Assembly (NCBI GenBank): GCA_025766275.1
Contig: JAFKAC010000017.1
Coordinates: 186,001-250,000, forward strand
DNA length: 64,000 bases
Source of the DNA: Lactarius indigo
Taxonomy: Eukaryota; Basidiomycota; Agaricomycetes; Russulales; Russulaceae
Reading direction: 5' to 3'
A model generated the notes under the pieces. That model did no database searches and was not told the DNA's origin. It was given only the letters and a program-made list of their open reading frames with translations. Of this stretch, positions 1-9,431 are shown piece by piece (within the stretch, counting starts at the first letter, position 1; each line of letters begins with the position of its first letter). The translations under genes and the position numbers were made by a program.

Positions 1-23
1 AAACATATGCACGCTGTCTCATC

Positions 24-682
24 ATGAGCTTATTCCCGAGTCAATGCCTCATTCGTCAGATCCCACCTACTGCTGAATGTCCGGACCTCAATTTTCAACC
101 AAACGCACCTACACCCCCGCAGGACACAAATGCTACCATCCCAAATTGCCCCTGCCAGAATTGCGCTGAAGCACGACGCAGACAACCCCCTTGGTACCCC
201 ATTGAACAGCAGGATCCACAGCATTTTGGTGTAAGCAATCTCATTTTCGCAATATCGCACCATAGTTCATCGCATCTTCTCTTCAAAGAATCCCGTTGCC
301 CCAGTTGTGGATCAAGATCAGCGTCCCTACGATAGACAGGAAATGGCATTGGCCGCACCTGACCGCGTGTTGCCACAGGTCCCCCATCCGGAAACTGTCG
401 TGCGGGACAATTACTCCCCTTCACATACAGATTACTGAGGTCTTGACATAGGGCATCCAAGATAACTTCGACTATGTACCTGTCCTGGAGAGGGCTGACC
501 ATCTTAGAGTAGGGTTGCTCCAGGCTCCGATACTCAGTGCATCAATCGCAGAGGGTCGCAGGCGTCTAGCGGGCCGCTACCTCAACAACCCAGATGCATA
601 CGTAAGCATTATCCGCCTGGAGCCAGGCCCATCCGGTCAGTTCCGAGTCGTCATCGAGCTTGAAATGGCCAACATGCTATGA
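24..682 (+). pseudogene. Unrecognised decayed coding stretch
   Basis: I do not recognise this protein. Three neighbouring open stretches on the same strand read like coding sequence: about 24-250 (Pro-rich, with a CPCQNC motif), about 285-430, and 452-682, which ends EMANML-stop. They lie in different frames. A GTAAGC donor-like site near 230 and a CTTCAAAG acceptor-like site near 285 could join the first two. A TAG just before 452 and a frame change near 420 break the rest. It may be the 3' end of a gene or transposon running in from the left edge. Low confidence. Confidence 0.25.
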
Positions 683-2533
683 GGCCACGTTGAAAGGAAA
701 TGGAGGACCTAATAGCTAAGATTATTTCTTGGCTAGATACTATGATAGATTTCGAGTTGCTTTGTTGTCTTTGTCGCATTGAATCTGTATGTGTTTCTTG
801 GTTTGTACGTTGTACTTGTTTTGTACCGTACCTCGTATTTCTGCAGCTCCCACCTTATAAAGTCCAGAGTTTCGAGTTTTGTACGAGTATCTCAGAGCCA
901 GTATATGGTGCGCAAGCACAAAACGACTCCAGTAAATCTACGCTTGTCCAGCCAGCTGGCCAACGTCGAGAATCGATCAAGAAGTCAATCTGCCATAGTC
1001 GACGTGGGAAGAAACAGGAAAGAGAAACATAGGGGTTCACAGTGAGCTGAGACATCAGTGGATCACCCAGGACGACAAGTACCTGTGGCTTCACTGGTCA
1101 TCGTCATGATAGCGTGTCGCAGTGGTTGGTTGGTTGATGTGGATCATGGCAAATGCCGTGAATTAAGGTCACGAGGTCTGATTACGTTCTCGCCCTTCTT
1201 CTCGGCCGTTCGAGTCGCTGGAAGTGTCTTACCTTCAAGGCGCGCGATTCGATTCCCAAGGGTCTTCACTGGAGAATCACGACTTCGGGTTTGTGCTATA
1301 CGACAAGGGCTCTGGTCCAGTACCACTCGCCTTCAACTTACTTTCTCCATTCAGCCCCATCTCCAGAACATGCGCATCAGAAGTAGTACGAAATTCTCTC
1401 GAAATTTCAGTAGTGGTACCAGTGAATCCAAAAGAACTGAAAGAAGATCGCCTAGAGTGGAAAGACTATGGAGACAGTGTGTTGGTTTTCGTCCATGACG
1501 GCCTTAGTGACGGTCTCGTTCCGTCGTAGATGATGAATTTTTAAGACACTTCTACGACACTCCGAGCACATGCGTGTGAAAGTGCATCTGTCAATCCAAT
1601 GCCCTTCCAGCTGCAGGTTCGTTCTATTTCGAAGAGCATCAGCATTCACGAAACCAATAGCCACGAGTGGCTGCTTAATATTCTATGGCAAACGGACCCC
1701 ATCAGTTCACATATGCTCTGGTCGAAGGCCCAGCCCAGAGAGCGTACATAAACCCTGCCCGGTGGCCGACTCCCCATCTCGCATGTCTGCTGCTCGTCTA
1801 CTGTCCACGTACCGAGATAAGGCCGTCAAGCGTGGTCAGCGGGAACTCTGCGAAGGAAACGAGATTTCCCAGTGGCGTGATGATCGGGAAGTGGTAGTTG
1901 GTGTGTAACTGTGGATATGGTCCAGAGACTGTACCTCAACAGACGTGGGTGTGAGTCTTGGTAGCGGTGTGCAGAGAGCCGTGGCATACCTTGAGTGGGC
2001 GGCGATCATTAGTGAGAGGGCCTGACTTTGTATACGCATCGCAGACGAACTCCTGTTAAGATCGGTACTAACGGTCCACGATCATACGCCGAGGGATTAT
2101 TGAAAGGGCAGGGGAGACGTGAAAAAGGGAGGGAGAGGGCGGGAGCGTGCACCACAAGCCGCGCCAAGGTGGTGGCCCTCCGATCAGGTTTCGCATAGAG
2201 CACATGTGCGCGCGCATCGGGTCGGGCTGCATTTACGGGGCGCAAGGAGAACAAGGAGCCGGGCTGCAGCGGAAAGGGCATTCCCCTGCTCCTTCACCGC
2301 AAAGCCGCAGGTGTGGTGTGATGCGAGGGCTATGGCATCGAGCACGGGACGCCGGTGGCCCAGCTGGACGACAATGGAGGTGTCGAGTTCATCTGTGGGT
2401 CTTGCGGAAGCCAGGAGACCCTGAGCACTTGTGAGCACCTGCACTGCACTGCTTAGGTCGGCGTGATGGCAGATGGGGAATGCGAGGAAGTGTCCCGCCA
2501 GGAGGGTGCGAGCAGTCCTTTCAGACCTGGGGG
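683..2533. other. No gene supported
   Basis: I see no convincing gene, repeat or RNA here. The only protein-like piece is 2322-2456 (+), open in one frame and containing a C-x2-C pair (FICGSCGS) before a TAG. It is preceded by a TGA and cannot be extended. Other open stretches overlap on both strands without recognisable motifs. Confidence 0.4.
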
Positions 2534-2535
2534 TA

Positions 2536-2570
2536 CTATCCCCTCACCTAACCTTGGCGGGGCGCTAATT
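2536..2570 (+). repeat. Left terminal inverted repeat of the pogo-like element
   Basis: Starts CTATCCCCTCACCTAACC and ends GGCGCTAATT. The reverse complement of 5817-5851 is the same except at two positions. TA precedes it. Confidence 0.92.
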
Positions 2571-2848
2571 GGGATCGTAAGGTCGGCGGTCACATCAAGT
2601 CACAAGCGAAATTCAAACACCGCTTCGGCGTTCCACAGACCCAAAGTCGTCATCCTGTTGCGGCTGAGGTTTCGAGTGTCTACAGTACTTTAGAGTAAAA
2701 CTGTACTATAATAATATCTAAGAAAGGTTTTCTGTAATAAGGACGCTTTTAATGAGATTATCAATTCTGGAATGAGATAGGATTAGGATAATGTAATGGG
2801 TGACTATAACGATCATTGTGAGACTCGGAATTTGAAGATACATTGTCA

Positions 2849-5531
2849 TTAGGAAGAGGAAAAGTCCAATGGGGCCTTGAGAATCCGGGGTTGTGCAGAG
2901 ACAGCTGGTCTGGAGAGAATTGGAATGGTTGAGGAACAGCAAGTGTTGACGATGCTGAGCGACCTGAAGAAAAAGGCAAGCCCCAAGCTGCCAGTGGGAA
3001 TGTGGGCAACGCTGACTCGGGGTATCTTGCAGAAGAGATGGGTGGGAAGGTGGGTGACACTGAGTGGCCTGCGGAAAAATGGTGAGCCTAGGAACGTGAA
3101 CAATGCTGAGGAACTTGGACCTGTGGGGAATGGTGGATTTGGGCAACGCTGGATTGATGATGACGAATCGCCGAGACTTCGCAGTCCCTCGGCATCAGGA
3201 AGCAGTAATCCCAGCTCTTCCTTTGGTGTGGGGTGCATTGGGGAGATAGCCAGTGCTGCCATTTTTGAATCCGAGCTTTGTTTTGTACGCTTGCCACCAA
3301 AAAGTCCCATGAACCGAGGAACTTGAGTGAGAGCTGGTGTCACCTTGAGATGCTCTTTAATGGCCTTTCGGAGTTCGGCACATGTTCCTTCTTGTGAAAG
3401 ATGAAGGGCACCTGCTATTGCGAGAAGGTCAGCTCGGCGGGAGTATGATGAGAGTGGCAATCCGAAAGATTTATTCTTGATATCTTCCTCAATCTGTGCG
3501 GCACGTCCCTCTTCCACGGCTTGTTTTCTTGCCTGCCATTCAGCCTCCTCCTGTGCCTTTTCGGCTCTCTGCGCCTTCTCAGCATTGTGTTGGGCTTCTA
3601 GGTGGGGTATGGTGATGTAGCGTGCACTGACTTTTGATGACTTTGTGGGTTGTTTCTTCTTATTTGCCAGCTGTTCCGAAAGGTTTGCGATCTCCCGTTT
3701 GGCCACAGTGCAGTGTGCCGCTGCAGCACAAAGTTGCCGTTCTGTCTCCTGGTACTTGGCATACAGTGTTGAGTATTGTGAATAGAGGAGTTGGATCCAA
3801 TCCCAAAGTTTGTTGCGTGAGCACTGTTGAACATAGGCATAAGATGGTATTGGAGGGAGCTGACTCGGAGTGGGTCCATCTGTAAGATGCGATTCAGACC
3901 GTGTCCAGTGAGGAATCTGCAAATTGTCACGTAGGTCATCGCAAACTTGAGACACCTCAGACCCAACAATCTCCGAGCTAGCTGGAGGTAGATAATCCTC
4001 ATCGACCTCATCATCTGAGTCAAATTCTTCGGTGAAAAGCTGTGTGGTGGTTAGCTCGGTGTCCAAGTCCTCACTGGCCTCACTATTGACATCCGAATCA
4101 GAGTCATCTTCTTCCATTTCCAGACCTTCATCTGGATCGATATCACTTGAAGCACGTGCAGAAATGGGTGATGAGGGAACCTCAGATGGATATGAGACAG
4201 GAAGATGGGATTGGGGTAAAGAAGACGATGCCCGACTTGGCGCAAATTCGTCCGCTGAGAAAATATTAGGGTTAAAGGGATATATGCCCGTCTTTCGGAA
4301 TGCGGCTTGAATAAGTGATGGCTTCATGGCATGGCGAATCGTGAGGAATTCCTGTATTATATTATAGCGGTTTATTTTGATGTTCTTTGCAACACATGCG
4401 TCAGCATGTGTTGACCACTTGCGTTGCACAATCGAGAAGACCCCAACATCCAGGGGCTGGGTCTTGTGAGTCGTTTTTGAGGGCAAACCAATAATTATAA
4501 CTCCCAACTTGTATGCAGCATCCTTAATTGAATCTGTTTCATGGGAGTCATGACCATCCACTGAAAGGACAATTGGTTTGTCATTGATGCGTAACGCTTC
4601 TGCTTGAGGCAGAAACACTTGTGTGAACCAAAACTCGCACTGGTCCCGGTCTGTCCAGCCAGTCGGTGACGTTCCAATTCTAAACATATAATTAGCTTGC
4701 TGGATAAGAAAAGACGATAGAGGGGCAGACCCTGCAGCATCACAGAGGCGAGGATCACAGGTGGGATCTGGCAAGGGACCATCTTTGAGCACAAAATACG
4801 GCTTCATAACATACCCTACTGCATTTGCACACTCGAGGACTGTCACGAGCTCAAGATTGTCAGAACTCTGCCAATATCTGTTCCTATCCACTGCTGCAAA
4901 GATATACTTTGTCCCATCCCGTTTGCGACCACCACCCATTTGGAGACCCTTTTCATCCATGTTCCAGTGATGATTGGGAGGAATGGGACCATACCTTTCC
5001 TCTACCTCTTTCCGCAGTGCAAAGTAATCATCAATGGTCTTCTTGTTGAAATTCTGAGCATGTGTGGGATCGAGTTGATGTGGTTTGTGTGCAGCTAGGA
5101 CATCTTTGTGGCGGTCCAGAAAGGCACGAGCCCACTTGATACTAGGAAGAGGACCACCAAATATCTCGGCTGCATGAATATGGAGATCCTGTAAATTAAA
5201 TGGAGTTGCTAATGCAGCCTTGTGTAAAAGCCAATCAACTAGGATATCTTCTTCAGCATCTCCAAGCTTTCATTTACTCTGAGAATAGTCACGGAGAGAC
5301 CTGTGTTTGCCATTTACACGATCACTGAGGGTTGTGCGTTTCACCTTTACAAAAGGCAGTTAGCCCGACACATTGAAATGTCTCAAATACCTTCCAACAC
5401 ACCTCTTTTACCCTTGCTGCTTCCCCAATAGATTTATATGTACCATCTATAATACCCTGGACAGCTGCCTGCATGTGTTCCTCATAATTTGGGTCCGTAG
5501 AGGCCAGTACCTTTCCTTGTGTGCATGCCAT
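2849..5531 (-). pseudogene. pogo/Fot1-type transposase with one internal stop
   Basis: DDE transposase that would cut and paste the surrounding element. Exon 1 (5531-5412, 40 codons) starts at the ATG of MACTQGK. A 67-bp GT-AG intron (5411-5345) splits the psq-type helix-turn-helix, and exon 2 runs 5344-2849. Splicing restores the frame exactly (EAAR-VKRTTLSDRV). The catalytic triad is visible: D170 in NMDEKG, D303 in VDGHDSH and D339 in QPLDVGVF, with 35 residues between the last two (DD35D). The C-terminal 400 residues are Ser/Pro-rich with a charged, probably coiled-coil stretch. TGA at 5270-5272 (codon 65) interrupts the HTH region, so this copy is probably not active by itself. A longer upstream frame exists, but it lacks an earlier ATG that fits the family. 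Confidence 0.85.
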
Positions 5532-5816
5532 CCAGGGCTTCAAACACGGACCATACTTTGCAGCACGTCTTGGGGTCCCTGTTGGAACTCCGACACGGCA
5601 TCCTTCGGCGTGTGACAGATAGGGTGACAAACCCAAATTTGGTAGCAAAACACTGATAACAGTCGATATCTCACATCTCATGTGTTTCCACAATTTGTTT
5701 TGCTGGATCGTCCATTGAATCTCCTTTCAGATCAGTCTTCCCATTTTATTTTACAATACAGGCAAAAATGCGAGCTACAGAGTCATCCACCGAAGTTGAG
5801 GTACATTTGTCAGCAG

Positions 5817-5851
5817 AATTAGCGCCCTGCCGAGGTTAGGTGAGGGGATAG
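5817..5851 (-). repeat. Right terminal inverted repeat of the pogo-like element
   Basis: Read on the minus strand it begins CTATCCCCTCACCTAACC, matching the left end at 33 of 35 bases. The target TA follows at 5852-5853. Confidence 0.92.
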
Positions 5852-5853
5852 TA

Positions 5854-6206
5854 TCTTCAAGGAGAACATGTGGGGTGGCGCGGCTGAACTCGCCAGATAT
5901 GGAAATGTTTGGATGATTGAAGTATCCCCATGACCCAGGCATGCATCATGACGTCATCCAACCTCCCGTGTCTCGCCTCTTCCTGTGAGCTCAAGTCCAG
6001 TACTATGACAGAAGCAGGAAAGACTCAGTCAGATTCCCTAATATGCGCTGAGAAATGGTAGTGTTTTTTCTTTGCAATTACTGTAAGCGTGTTATTGATT
6101 AAGCAGGACATCATTGGAGGCATCAGTACTCCCGCCAGGCGCCGGTCTGGGTGGAGAATACTATAGTTGTTGAGCCAAGGATGGCTGCTACTTTGAGACT
6201 CAGGTG
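5854..6206. other. No gene seen
   Basis: Unique-looking sequence between the pogo-like element and a hAT-like end. No motif, repeat or supported reading frame. Confidence 0.4.
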
Positions 6207-6360
6207 TAGTGTTGCCAAAGTTCAGTTCAGTCCGGTTCAGGCCCCCCCAGCACTGAACCTGAACCTGAACTCTGTCCGAAATTTTGGACCTGAACCTGAA
6301 CTGGACCTGAACTTTGTGAATGCGTTCGTGTGCATTCGGTTCACATTCGAACGCTTGAAC
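6207..6360 (+). repeat. hAT-like terminus fragment
   Basis: Begins TAGTGTTGCCAAAGTTC and continues with a low-complexity run of CCTGAA units. The same start with similar GGTTC/GGAC-rich subterminal sequence occurs inverted at 53300-53444. TAGTGTTGCC-type ends fit hAT transposons or their small derivatives. No second end was found nearby, so it is probably truncated. Confidence 0.45.
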
Positions 6361-6519
6361 AACTTATGCCAAAATTTTATTATTATGTCGACCCAAAGTT
6401 CTAACTAGGCTACACTACTAGTAGTACTGTGAATGAACTACCCGCCTGATGAACTTCTTGATGGCCTTGGGTGTCTGCTGCAGGAGCAGGCGCATGTCCC
6501 CCAGTGTCGTGTGGAATCT

Positions 6520-6692
6520 GTGGATCGTCCGACATTGTGAGGGCTGCCATGCACAATGGTGTGGTGGGCGGGTCACGTGGATCGTCGCAGGTGTCGTGAC
6601 GGCTGCTGCATGCGACAGTGTGGTGGGTGTGTTGTGTGGATCATCACAGATGTCATGATGGCTACCATGCGTGATGGTGCAGTGGGTACAGA
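6520..6692. repeat. Minisatellite, three units of about 57-59 bp
   Basis: Three diverged tandem units start at 6520, 6577 and 6636. Each begins GTGGATCRTC and contains a GTGRTGGGY segment. No coding role is apparent. Confidence 0.65.
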
Positions 6693-6731
6693 TGCGGTGA
6701 TTGACTGTTCTTCACGCAGTTGTGCTGCATG

Positions 6732-6764
6732 ACACATGGAATGATGTGCGCGGCGCATGGTGGT
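6732..6764 (-). repeat. 33-bp copy of a DNA-methyltransferase relic motif
   Basis: Identical at 32 of 33 bases to 28831-28863. There the minus strand encodes the YHHAPRISF part of a C5-methyltransferase relic. Here only this short stretch is shared, immediately before a third-type LTR (6774). Confidence 0.5.
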
Positions 6765-6773
6765 CTTCGTTGC

Positions 6774-7013
6774 TGTTACGTTCCTACGAACGTGTTGTCC
6801 GACTTGGACCGTAAACGGGTGTTGGCACGTGACTACGACTCGTGGGACGAGCTGGAGTACTAAGGCATCCCCTTAGTAGTCAAGACAAGGTCACCTCCTG
6901 ATGAGATGATCAGGGAATAAGAGGAAAGTTGAACAGCCGTCAACCAAAAGAGAGATGGGAGGCAAGTGACAAGTCACAAAAGAGAGGAAGGCTCGAAGTC
7001 TTATTGAAGGGTA
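6774..7013 (+). repeat. Third-type LTR, left part, split by element C
   Basis: Starts TGTTACG and resembles the start of the solo LTR at 61239 (shared GTCCGACTTGGAC/GTCTGACTTGGAC block and a later CCCCTTAGTAGTC / CCCCTAGTCGAC block). It stops where element C begins. The matching right part is 27338-27641. Confidence 0.55.
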
Positions 7014-7190
7014 TGTCACGTTTCCACTATGACTTGTAATGCAGATTCGACCCTTACTGTACCAGTTGCAACTACGGCGGTAAGGTAGATTAGTTGCGGA
7101 CTTACGATAGGCGATACGAGTACGATAGGAGATTGCGCGCAGATTGCTGACTGAGGACAACGCCACTAATACTAGTAGTAGTAGTATTAG
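7014..7190 (+). repeat. 5' LTR of element C, first 177 bp
   Basis: Nearly identical to the start of the 3' LTR at 26800. It includes the same AGTAGTAGTAGTATTAG run, at which element A is inserted. Confidence 0.85.
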
Positions 7191-7191
7191 G

Positions 7192-7760
7192 TGTTACGAT
7201 TTTCTTGGACTCGTCCCTTTCCTTGCCATTATTTCCTTCCCATACTATACGAGCCCTGTACGACTACGTGGACTTCACGATTACCCGATTTCTATCACGC
7301 GCCTTGCTTATCGACGTTCTCTTCTGATAAAGCTTGACATGTGCCAGTTTCCGACTTGTTCCCTCTCACGCGCGACCCCGCGTGATCCCCCTTCATTCTC
7401 GATATAACCCTGCTTTGTTCCCTTTATGTCCATCCCTTTCTTCCTCAGTTTGGCGATGGCGCCATCTGTTTGTGATGGCCATACAGTACGATTTCTATTT
7501 AACCCTAGTCATACCTAGCTTGTACGGTAGACTAGACTTCTTGTGTAATACTACACTCGTCTGCGCAAAGTCTCTTTGTCCCCCGACCCTCGCTTTTGCT
7601 AGACCTTCGAGTCTTAGCCTCCCTCTACAGTCCAAGTGACGTGCGTCCTTGTGACTCTTGTACATCATTCCTACTGAAGTCGAGCCTTCGAGCTTTGACT
7701 ACCGAACGATTAACTGACTTAGTACAGGTCGTACTCAAACGCCCCTGTAGTGGCGTTACA
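7192..7760 (+). repeat. 5' LTR of element A
   Basis: 569 bp, starting TGTTACG and ending GTTACA. It differs from the 5' LTR of element B (20536-21104) at only a few positions. It contains a TATA-like box and the predicted transcript start. Confidence 0.9.
7496..7539 (+). promoter_or_regulatory. LTR core promoter and self-priming 11-mer (family 1)
   Basis: TATTTAA at 7496-7502 is followed 33 nt later by AGACTAGACTT at 7529-7539. This 11-mer is the exact reverse complement of the primer-binding site at 7763-7773. By analogy with Tf1, where the first 11 nt of the RNA prime reverse transcription, position 7529 is the likely RNA 5' end. The start site is an inference from spacing and complementarity. 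Confidence 0.7.
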
Positions 7761-7762
7761 TT

Positions 7763-7773
7763 AAGTCTAGTCT
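7763..7773 (+). other. Primer-binding site of element A
   Basis: AAGTCTAGTCT begins two bases after the LTR end. It pairs perfectly with the 11-mer in the LTR (7529-7539), so self-priming is more likely than tRNA priming. Confidence 0.75.
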
Positions 7774-8172
7774 CCACTGTGGCTCTCACCAGCCGAAGCC
7801 GAACACAGTTCGTCAAAGAGTACCTGGAGCGGCATCCTTACGACAACCTAAGACCTTCTATCAAAGGAACCGCTCTTTGGAGGAACACTCCACACGACGA
7901 AGGGTACTACGTCTACGACCCCGATAAACTCACATACGAACCAATCGAATACATTGAAGATCAACACATCTGGGCCTACGTTGCCTACTCCAATTCAAAG
8001 CACTCCTGGTACTCCTATAAACCCGTCCCTGCACACCTAGGCCTAGGACCAGGAAAAGGACAAATCAGCGCCATCGAGGCTGATTCCGATATCGAAGAAC
8101 CATCTTCTGAACCCGACTTAGACAACCCAACACTTACGCCTACCATCCAACGACCTGTGGACTTCGCATCAT

Positions 8173-8538
8173 ATGCCAACATGTCCACCACCCAACTCTC
8201 CACCACCCTCACCTCTTCGCAACCAACCGCAGGATCTTCGACAGCGAATCCTGCAAGTAGTGGAGGACATCCTGTGGGAGGAAGTATGTCGGCAGGCGGA
8301 GGAAGCGCTGCGGGAGGTGCAGGAAGCCATCATGGAGGCAGTGCGCCTGGAGGTGGAGGCGGTGCGCCTGGAGGTGGAGGCGGTGCGCCTGGAGGCGGAG
8401 GCGGCGCGCCTGGAGGTGGAGGCGGCGGAGCAGCAGCAGGTCCCGCTGCTGGAGGACCCCCCCCACCAAACGGGCGACTCGGAGGAAATCCCCCGCCAGA
8501 ATTCACCGGGGATTGAGAAACCAGCAGGGCTTTCCTAA
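8173..8538 (+). other. Overlapping ORF with heptad repeats
   Basis: A 121-codon ATG frame lying +1 to gag, starting 8 nt before the first gag-frame ATG. It reads as an amphipathic helix with repeated AVRLEVE heptads, because the 21-bp repeat encodes seven residues in any frame. It is intact in elements A and B, but the copies are almost identical, so this is weak support. It could be a by-product of a repetitive gag linker. Confidence 0.25.
8343..8426 (+). repeat. 21-bp tandem repeat, four copies, in gag linker
   Basis: Units start with GCGCCT at 8343, 8364, 8385 and 8406. In the gag frame they encode APGGGGG; in the overlapping frame they encode (A/V)RLEVEA-type heptads. Confidence 0.85.
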
Positions 8539-9424
8539 ACGCCTTCGCACTCTACCGTGGGATGAACCCGAACGTCCAACAGTTGACCCTCCCTTATTCA
8601 CGCGCCATGACCCTTCTCTCGTATATCCGAGGGCCATTAGTAGACGACTGGGTCGAAGAACAAATACAGTGGCTAGCCGACCAATTGGGGGGAGGAGTAG
8701 CCATGAACGCCGAAAACCTATGGAACACTATCGAAACAAGGTTTATCCAGGCATACACCGACACTACTCAACAACAAAAGGCCCGCCACGCCATTCAAAA
8801 TTTACGAATGGACAAAGAAGACATCGACACCTATATAGCCAAATTCTCCAACTTGGCCAATAAGGCAGGATACAACAAGGACGAGGCCACTACCCTGGAA
8901 ATTTTTCAAAAAGGCCTCCCAAATGCGTTAGTCATAAACGCGATCAAGTTCCACCACCCTGTGGACTGGGACAATTGGAAAACGGCGGTTACGCTCCAGC
9001 AAGCGGAGTATCTCCTCCTCAAAGACAGACTCACCAAAGGAAGAACAGACAAGAAAGGAGGAGCCTCCCGCGACCAATGGTTGAACGCTCTCAACAAAAC
9101 TAGGGACCCAAATGCAATGGACGTCAGCCGAACTCGCGCCAGAGCAGCAATGACGGAGGACGAAAAGAAGCTACTTCAGAAAGAAGGAAGATGCTTCCGA
9201 TGCCAAGGACAAGGACACATCTCCAAATTCTGTCCCCAGAAAACAACCACTACCGTCAAAGCCGCAAGCATGAACGACCCTACTCCAACCACCGCCACCA
9301 TCTCAATGACCGCATCACGTCCCCTTTCCAACGAGGAACAAGCTGACGCCCAAGTAGCGGCCTTGTTCGCCCAAACCCCTGAAGTACGAGAACTAATGGT
9401 GGATAAACTCTTCGGACAAAAGAA

Positions 9425-9431
9425 GGATTTT
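9425..9431 (+). other. Predicted -1 frameshift heptamer, gag-pol (A)
   Basis: G_GAT_TTT in the gag frame (codons GAT 9426-9428 and TTT 9429-9431), 10 codons' space or less before the gag stop. Slipping back one base continues as SERLNP in the pol frame, matching SGRLNP in family 2. GGAUUUU is a heptamer used for -1 frameshifting by dianthoviruses. Confidence 0.65.

Larger units (their letters stand above)
2536..5851 (-). mobile_element. pogo/Fot1-like DNA transposon
   Basis: A complete 3.3-kb class II element. It has 35-bp terminal inverted repeats that match at 33 of 35 positions. It is flanked on both sides by the dinucleotide TA (2534-2535 and 5852-5853), the expected Tc1/mariner-superfamily target duplication. 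It encodes one minus-strand transposase of pogo/Fot1 type. The near-perfect ends suggest a fairly recent insertion, although the transposase carries an internal stop. Confidence 0.9.

Noticed and set aside
6520..6692. CRISPR-like array
   Set aside because: The units are adjacent, diverged 57-59-bp tandem repeats without spacers, in a eukaryotic context.
7596..7778. Gag frame extending back into the LTR of element A
   Set aside because: The upstream opening codon is TTG, no ATG is present, and the stretch covers LTR and primer-binding site. Open by chance is more likely.
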